From Stromatinia cepivora (lineage: Eukaryota; Ascomycota; Leotiomycetes; Helotiales; Sclerotiniaceae), in NCBI GenBank assembly GCA_014898415.1, contig RCTD01000014.1:558001-622000 (forward strand): DNA of 64,000 nt, written 5' to 3'. The translations under genes were made by a program, and so were the position numbers. Positions 57,061 through 64,000 of the stretch are shown here, piece by piece; position 1 is the stretch's first letter; each line of letters begins with the position of its first letter. Below the pieces are notes generated by a model that saw nothing but the letters and a program-made list of their open reading frames with translations, made no database searches and had not been told where the DNA came from.

Positions 57061-59038
57061 TTGATCCATGGATATTTTATGAAAGTGGCACCACATTTAT
57101 GCTTCATAATGCGGTTCTGAAAACTCATCGAACGTTTAAAAGATCTGGACAACTGTCAGCATAGGTGAAGTACCATTCTGTAAGGATAGAAAATCAAGCA
57201 TACGGTACTGTACCTCACAACACGTAATCGTACATGTTGACAGGATGAAAATGTATCAATGTATGATTCCAGTTAGAAATAAAGCTATATTGGTTTAAGG
57301 GTTTTGATGTACTTTATCAGTTTCAACTTGCAGAGATTTCAACCGTGAAGTCTCAAAACTTGGACATTTTTCCTTCAAGTCCCACACATGTCTCTCATTT
57401 GGTCATACTCATGAAATTCTAGACTTTATGAGCGAGTAGGGTTTTATATGGAGATTACCAATAAAATTTTGAACTTCAGCTGGCCAATGCACGAACCTGG
57501 GGTAGATCTATGTGAGTGACTATCAATTCGTAGCGGAGTTAATCGTTATTTGTCCATTTTTAGAGAGTGGGAGTAAGTGGAGAATAGAGAGTGCTAAAGA
57601 TAATGGGAGACGAGAAGAAGAGAGGATGTTAACATGAGGTGATTAGAGGTGATCAGAGGTGATGTGGGTGTATGATGATGTACTTATGTATAATATGGAT
57701 AAATAGGTACACTTTTAACATAAACGTTATATGGAGCCAAAACGATAAGTAATTAAAGGAAGGCTCAGTGCTTATCTACTTAGGGACGTACTTACATACT
57801 TTTAAATCCTTAAATCCTCGTAACGTTTGAGCTTGATGGGATACTTAGCTGTGTACCTGCGCACCTACGCACCTCGGACTGTATTTTAAAAGGTTATTGT
57901 TCGTATATTGATTAATATTTAATTTCCAAAGCGGACAACGCGGGAAGCAAAGGATTTCATTCTCATCAAAAATATTATAATTTTTATTCCTAATCCGATA
58001 TCCATATTCATATCCATCGTCTTTTTCGAAACGATCTTTGTTGTCGCTTTTCAATATACTGGGTTGATGCTTGATATATACACTTTATTTATATGGTTGA
58101 TGCGTTGTATGAATTCTGTTGTTTGGAGTGAGGTCCATCCTAACAGAAGCAACCAAATAAGAGGGGAGAGAAGAAACAAAAGAGAGAGAAAAGAGAGAGA
58201 AAAGAAACACGCTTCACCCATCATTGCACCTTGCATACTCCATACATACTCTATTCGGTGAGAGGGAAATTTGATAAAACTGTATGTACACCAGACCAAA
58301 TCCTTGTCAAGCCGCTAAATACTTAGATCAATCTCCGCATCCCATCCCATTATTCTATCCCGTTTCATCCCAGAGTGATCCCATAGTGATCCCAATCTCA
58401 TCAGTCAGAGCTCAAATCTTACCATAAAATACATACCTACCTACCTACCTTATTACCTTACCTACTTAATATGCCCTGTTGATATCCGACCCGAGCCTTT
58501 TTTAAAACTTGAAATTACTTTTTCCTGCCACCAAAAAAAATAAAAATCCCTCCTCTTTCTCTCACCCCCCCCCAGCCTCCAACAACTAAAACCTTTTGGG
58601 TCTTATTTTGTTGTGCAGGAATATACTCCGTACATCGTGTCAACAATTTTACATTGATTTACCGTACATCAATCCATATCCACGATAAAGGTCAGTTCAC
58701 TCTTACTCCACCCCGCATTATTTTAAAACAATAGCAAGAATTAGATCCTTTAAATCTACTTAACTATTTATTTATCTTGATCTTGCGCAATCGCTTCTTA
58801 AGAGGCGGGGGGGCCTGTGTGCGCCTCGATCAAGACTTGTTACCTGAGCTCACCTCGGCTCTGCGTCGTGTAAACAACAAGTTTTGAGAGAGCGAGAGAG
58901 CTCGTTGTTTCTTCTCCTCATTTCTTCAACTTCCGATATTACCGTTATTTCGAACAAGTCGCATTCACGAGCTTTTATACTGATAAGTTATTCAATCATA
59001 TAGTCTCCGAGGGTTTGAATGACCTCTCACCCATCACA

Positions 59039-60013
59039 ATGTCGGTCAAATTCGAGAAAGATACCATAAAAACCACCGGTCCTCTTGCAGGAATACAAGG
59101 CGCCCCAGCGATCGAAGTTAAAGATGTTCATCATCATCATCACCACCATCTACCAGGTCACCACTTAAGACACAATGTCGGTGTCGCATTAACTGGAGGG
59201 AAAGCTAATGAAGGGACACCGGGATACTTAGCTGTAAGCCATTGATCTCGGAAATCACCACGGCGCAATCAGATCGCTCACTCACTAATCATGTTATGTT
59301 TGAATAGTTGTACCTCAAAGAACTACAACACAATCCTCTTCGTACGAAAATGCTCACATCTGGCACATTATCGGCTTTACAAGAACTTTTGGCCTCATGG
59401 ATCGCGAAGGATCGTAATAAGGATGGTCATTATTTCACGTCTCGAGTTCCCAAAATGGCTGCATATGGTGCTTTCATTAGTGCTCCTCTAGGTCATGTAT
59501 TGATCAGTATTTTGCAAAGGATTTTTGCTGGACGTACGAGTTTGAAAGCTAAGGTTCTTCAAATTCTTTTGAGCAATTTAGTGGTAGGTTCAGCTCGTCT
59601 GTTTTTATTATGTAAACAAAGCTAACAATAGATCAATAAAGGTTGCTCCTATTCAAAATACTGTGTATTTGATCTCAATGGCCCTTATTGCAGGCGCAAA
59701 GACCATCCATCAAGTGCATGCAACTTGGAGAGCTGGTTTTATGCCAGTTATGAGAGTCAGCTGGATCACTTCCCCTCTCGCTCTTGCTTTCGCACAAAAG
59801 TTCCTTCCTGAGCACACTTGGGTTCCATTCTTCAACGTTATTGCTTTCACGATCGGTACATATGTGAATGCGACCACAAAGAAGAAGCGTCTCGCAGCTC
59901 TTCGCAAGAGACACTACGATGAGACTAGAGGAGGAAGATCCGACGACTACCCTGGGCCACATAATGGACCAGGAAATCAAATGGGAGGACCAGGACCAAA
60001 ACGCGACTACTAA
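59039..60013 (+). CDS. Mpv17/PMP22-family membrane protein
   Basis: Small integral protein of the peroxisomal or inner mitochondrial membrane family (PXMP2/Mpv17/Sym1), thought to act as a channel. Exons 59039-59233, 59308-59583 and 59642-60013 give 280 residues. The start used is ATG 59039; an ATG at 59019 is out of frame. The N-terminal 65 residues are hydrophilic with a run of seven His (about 31-37). The family core starts with LYLKELQHNPLRTKMLTSG, followed by the helices AYGAFISAPLGHVLI, VAPIQNTVYLISMALI and the C-terminal R.GFMPVMRVSWITSPLALAFAQ block with W/NVIAFTIGTYV. The basic, Gly/Pro-rich tail ends RDY. Intron 2 ends AAAG with a GCTAAC branch. Organelle cannot be decided from the sequence. 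Confidence 0.85.
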
Positions 60014-60837
60014 TTTTACGAAGGGACGGATGGGAAGGGGGTCATTAAGATGAAATAGCACAGCATGAACCAAATCCGGCTGTGCTTATTGTCACAAATT
60101 TTTCCTTATCATAATGTATTTTCGGTTCACGGATCTTAATTTGGCACGAGGTCAAATTTACTGGTTATGGGTGGCGACCGCTTGCAGATATCCTGTGGTC
60201 CATGCGAGGCCTTGCTTGCTCTTTTTTCGGGGGGGACAATACCACGTAAAAAGCCTCACCTCACCTGTTGTATAGTTTTTACGATTTCATTGGTTATAAG
60301 TAGAAATGAATGAGCGTTTGCTTGTCAATCTCTTCCATCTGAATGTGAATGCTGGGTGATACTTGGGTGGATTGAAAAAGCAATCTGCCGAAGGCAACCT
60401 GTTATTTAACACGTCGCCTTTGTGGGATATGATTGCTACATGACGACGGAAAGGTAAGTCATATTCTTGTCATTTGTCATTGACACCCAGGCACAGCATA
60501 TGATTACAATAACGGGTGTTCTAGGACATTACTGAGGGGCAAAGCCATGGAGGGGAAAGGATAAGGATAAAGTCGAAGCGAATTCTCTGTATCTCAGGGT
60601 TTTGGTGTATACGTTACTTTTTACATCATTCTGGTTTGCTCGTTTGAACGAATGCAGCGGAGTTTGCTTCAGCTTCAACAAAGGCACGCTTCGTTCTTCG
60701 CCACCTACATTTAGCTCTCATTCGCTTCGCTACTCAGAACTCAGAACACAATCCACTACTCACTATTTACTGCTCTTCACTCGCCTCATCCACAAGCTCA
60801 CAAGTCAGCCCGTCTAGTTTCAACACAACTCCGGGCA
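60014..60837. other. Intergenic region
   Basis: 3' region of the Mpv17-like gene and promoter/leader of the next gene. No gene recognised; the last 200 bp are pyrimidine and CT-rich, as in fungal promoters. Confidence 0.4.
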
Positions 60838-62073
60838 ATGTCAGCATTGATACCTTTATCCCCATATGTCCCTTCCCGAGCACGTGTCCTCTCACCCTCC
60901 GATCGATATTCCAGCGGTGCTCGGGGAAACGCCCATCATGGACCTCTTCTACGCAGTTCTTTCGATAATGGCTATAATGCCCTCGGAGGCAGTGCAGCTA
61001 TGATACCCGTCCCTGTATTCGGTGCCCGGGCCGGACATGGAGCCCTTTCCCGTGGAGGAGGAGCTGGAAGAAATTATAATGATATGAACATAAACATGGT
61101 GATGCCGATCAGGAGAGGAAGCGTGGATATCTCCTACCACAGCATCCCTCACGCACACGGTCATCCACTAATGGATCCTCGACTGCGACATGCGCCGCAA
61201 GTACAGGTTGTGGATCCGTCGGCTATGTTTCGAGATCCATGGAGAGGAGGGAATATAGGGGGCTGTACGCAAGAACCCTATACATGTCCCTGTCACGAAT
61301 GCGAAATTCTGCGTTTACCGCTTGCTCAACACGCACTCCAGGTTGCGCCGTTGGCGGTGGGGTGTCATCATGATAGTCGTGGACATGCACATGCGATGGA
61401 TTTGCATAATCATTGTTGTTCTGGGGGAAGTGGACATAAGGAATCTTCATCCTCTTCTGCTGGTGGTGGGAGTAAAGAAAAATCTAGTTCAGGTGGTGGA
61501 GGAGGTGGAGTTGGAGGAAGTAATAAGAAGGAATACGGATTCCCTACCAAAGATATCGTTATCCGTGGAAAAACATACGCCTGTCGCAAATCCTTCCTCG
61601 CCGACCAAGGAAAATTCGAAGATTCCCTCGTCAAAATGATGGAAAAGAAAAAAGAAGATGAAATCCCCACCACGGTTCTCGATTCCCTCTTCTCGTGCAT
61701 CAACGAAGAAATCGTGTTGCCGTCGGCCTCGGCCCACGATCTCGTCACTCTCAACGTGCTCGCTTCTTCTCTGGGCATCAAGAGCGTGATGGAGAAATCG
61801 CTCGCGCAGTTGAAGAAACAGTGCTCGGATAATATCGTGAGTGGGAGTACGTTGACGGGCATCGTGGTCACGGTTATGATGAGCGCGAAGGTCGATGATG
61901 GGTTGAGGGATTGGTTGAAGAAATATATTAAGGGGTGGGGTTTGTGGGAGGAGTTGCAGGGCTTTGCTATGTATATTAGGTGTGTGGAGGATCATCCGGA
62001 GATCCATACGGGGTTGCTTGAGTTGCTGGGGTTGAGGAGGAAGGCGGATGGGGAGGGATATAGGATTATTTAG
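60838..62073 (+). CDS. Hypothetical protein with possible BTB-like C-terminal domain, 411 aa
   Basis: One exon. Residues 1-150 are Ser/Gly/Arg/Tyr-rich and probably disordered. Around 148-205 lies a Cys/His-rich patch (YTCPCHEC, HHDSRGHAHAMDLHNHCC), followed by a Ser/Gly low-complexity linker (about 206-232). The C-terminal part (about 235-411) is globular and helical: IVIRGKTYACRKSFLADQ, then LVTLNVLASSLGIKSVMEKS and LRDWLKKYIKGWGLWEEL. The order of a short strand, a long loop and LxVLAxxLGIxxLxxx reminds me of the BTB/POZ fold, but the match is weak. No signal or membrane segment. The start is the first ATG of the frame and lies directly after a CA-rich leader (CACAACTCCGGGCA). Confidence 0.72.
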   Translation: MSALIPLSPYVPSRARVLSPSDRYSSGARGNAHHGPLLRSSFDNGYNALGGSAAMIPVPVFGARAGHGALSRGGGAGRNYNDMNINMVMPIRRGSVDISYHSIPHAHGHPLMDPRLRHAPQVQVVDPSAMFRDPWRGGNIGGCTQEPYTCPCHECEILRLPLAQHALQVAPLAVGCHHDSRGHAHAMDLHNHCCSGGSGHKESSSSSAGGGSKEKSSSGGGGGGVGGSNKKEYGFPTKDIVIRGKTYACRKSFLADQGKFEDSLVKMMEKKKEDEIPTTVLDSLFSCINEEIVLPSASAHDLVTLNVLASSLGIKSVMEKSLAQLKKQCSDNIVSGSTLTGIVVTVMMSAKVDDGLRDWLKKYIKGWGLWEELQGFAMYIRCVEDHPEIHTGLLELLGLRRKADGEGYRII

Positions 62074-64000
62074 GGGTTGGGGAGTGGGAGGTGGTTGGGA
62101 TGTGGGGGATGGGAAATGGGGAGGAGAAGTTTGGAAGCGAGAGAGAGGAGATGAAATAGGAGCAAAGTCTTCAAGAGACAACCGAACAAACTGGAAAAAT
62201 TGGTGATTTCCCCCCCTGATTCGCAGGGTGAATTGAAAGCGATGGATGGGATGGATCAAAAGGGAGAAAAGGGTAAGAATACGATGTTCTGTAAGCAGTT
62301 AGTACGTAGTCAGTTGAGTTTATAGTGTTTTAATGTATGCTAGTATGTTCTTCTGTTTACTTCCGATTATCTCGATCTAGTGTATTGTCTATTTCCAAGT
62401 TTGTAGGTTTGTAGGTTGGTAAGGTTTGTAAGGTTTGTAAGGTTTGTAAGGTTTGTAAGGTTATCTGTTATATGGAAAGGGGATAGTGTTTGTCAGTTCA
62501 TCATCAACCCATCAACCCATCAACTCATATACTTCCACACTTCCACACTTCCACACTTCCACACTTCCACACAAAATATTAGATATCTTTCTACTAATAG
62601 TAATCCAACTACAGAATTATCTCGCATTTAAATTTATATCTATATCTAACACCTTTTCGCGATCCTTCTGAGAGGGGGGCGGGGCTCATAATATTGGGTA
62701 GGTAGGTAGGTAGGTAGGTATATATATCGATCATATCACATATGCGATGAAAATACGATGAGATACGATACGATACGATATGACGAGATACGATACGATA
62801 CGATGAGATACGATATGATATATTGAGATATGAGGAGATACAGGAGGTATAATGAGGTTACATTATATTCTTGCCAACACACGCACACACACATATATGG
62901 AATCACTGGAATGGGAAATAAGTGAATTAAGTCGTTTATGAAATTGTACTGATTACATTTATTTATTCGCCTTCGTTCGTGGTATGGGTAAAAGAGTGAG
63001 AATTAGTTATCTTATTTGCAATATGCAGGTAGCCTGGCCTTGGGATACCTTCCCTATTTACTAGATCGTTGTGATTGATGTGTGGATTTTTTTGATAGCT
63101 AGGTAGGTAGTAGGTAGTTGCATATGGGAATGGTAGGAAATTCAACCAGTAAAATGCCGTACCAGAAAGAAAAGGTGTGGGTGGCAGACGGATACTTGCA
63201 GTGTGGAAATTGGGTAATGTGAGGGGTTTGCTGGTTGTTTATTTGTTGTCTATTGGATTATTTATCTATGTATACGAAAGTGAAAGTGGAAGTGCAGATA
63301 TACTTACTGACTACATCGACTACCTACTTGGTAGGTACATACTATTGGTAGTGTTAATACTCTAAAAATCGGGAAACCGTGGTAAATAAAATGTGTACAA
63401 CATATATATGCATGCAAACTTGAATGGGATAGATGGGTGTTTGATGTATGTTGTGAAAGGAAGGCTATGCTTATGCTATCCGATGATAGAGATTGTGGTA
63501 TGCATGACGAAGGGGGCTTAGATTTTGTTTGCCTTGTGTTTCGCTTGAGATGCTGTGCGAGGAGAAATGTGATGTGATGTGATGTGTAGAATTTAGGAGG
63601 GGTACTCCGTCTCCGATTTTGAGATGATGAGGGGATACCGTTTGGGTGTACAGTACGTGTATGTGTATGCGAGATCCCGTAGATATGGTACTCAGATTTG
63701 AGGGATCGGAGAGAGCTCCGTTTAGGGCTCCATTTAGGGGCTATTGGTGATGTGGTGGTAGTTCTTGGTGAGGTTCCATGTACTCAATGGATGGTTGCAT
63801 ACATACTACATATATTGGAATTGACACTTGTTTCCCCTATCTTCGTCTTTATCCTTCGATGCTATAACCTATAATTACCATATCCTTCGAACTGTTCTTC
63901 CAATTTGACCATTATCCTATTCTCACATCCCCCATTCACTCCACAACTTTACTTTTACTCAGTAGTTTTCCACAAATATCTCAGACTCGTTCCTCCAGCC
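62074..64000. other. Terminal intergenic region with simple repeats
   Basis: No gene recognised. It contains GTTTGTAAG (9 bp) units at about 62420-62462, CTTCCACAC units at about 62530-62574, TAGG units at 62697-62719 and ATACG units at about 62750-62825. The far right end is CT-rich, as in a promoter for a gene beyond the window. Confidence 0.5.

Larger units (their letters stand above)
55794..59038. other. Long intergenic region with repeats
   Basis: About 3.2 kb without a recognised gene. It contains a heptamer array and a decayed tandem repeat (separate entries), pyrimidine/CT-rich stretches and, at about 58620-59038, the probable promoter and leader of the Mpv17-like gene. Confidence 0.45.

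Noticed and set aside
60949..62259. Several long minus-strand frames opposite the 411-aa gene
   Set aside because: GC-biased codon use on the plus strand produces open shadow frames; they contain only low-complexity His/Pro/Ser/Gln sequence.

Overview
The window is nuclear DNA of a filamentous ascomycete, most likely a Leotiomycete of the Sclerotiniaceae type (Botrytis, Sclerotinia, Monilinia). The evidence is spliced genes with 50-110 bp introns carrying CTAAC-like branch sites, fungus-specific families (Dsc1/Tul1 ligase, FEX fluoride exporter, ERp38-type PDI, S28 peptidase), and one very AT-rich block of retrotransposons mutated in the manner of RIP (repeat-induced point mutation). The genus is inferred from general gene character, not from a database match.

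Layout. 1-25 kb is gene-bearing: DnaJ co-chaperone (3' part), ribosomal protein eL32, a fungal hypothetical, a small Sec2-type Rab GEF followed by a possible small membrane protein, uracil phosphoribosyltransferase divergent from a fluoride exporter, a decayed secondary-metabolism patch (frameshifted P450, relic NRPS condensation domain, relic ArgJ C terminus), then S28 peptidase, ERp38-type PDI, an HSBP1-like protein and the Dsc1/Tul1 RING ligase. 25.5-41.2 kb is an AT-rich block with at least three Ty1/copia copies. One copy (C) is interrupted by a second (A, minus strand), and a third (B, plus strand) lies just beyond, so A and B form a 5.5 kb inverted repeat around a 1.8 kb spacer. A short element with terminal inverted repeats sits at the right border of the block. 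41.9-62 kb is again gene-bearing: EFL1/Ria1 ribosome-assembly GTPase, a nested pair of small DNA transposons, a dual-PH (Opy1-like) protein, a Cys-containing hypothetical, an Mpv17/PMP22-like membrane protein and a possible BTB-like protein. The gaps are long and full of simple repeats.

Functional links. Most genes are unrelated housekeeping functions: protein folding and ER quality control (DnaJ, PDI, Dsc1, HSBP1-like), translation (eL32, EFL1), trafficking (Sec2) and pyrimidine salvage. The exception is 12.0-16.4 kb, where P450, NRPS and ornithine-acetyltransferase relics lie together and look like the remains of an ornithine-linked peptide gene cluster. All exon boundaries were read by eye from splice signals and family conservation.
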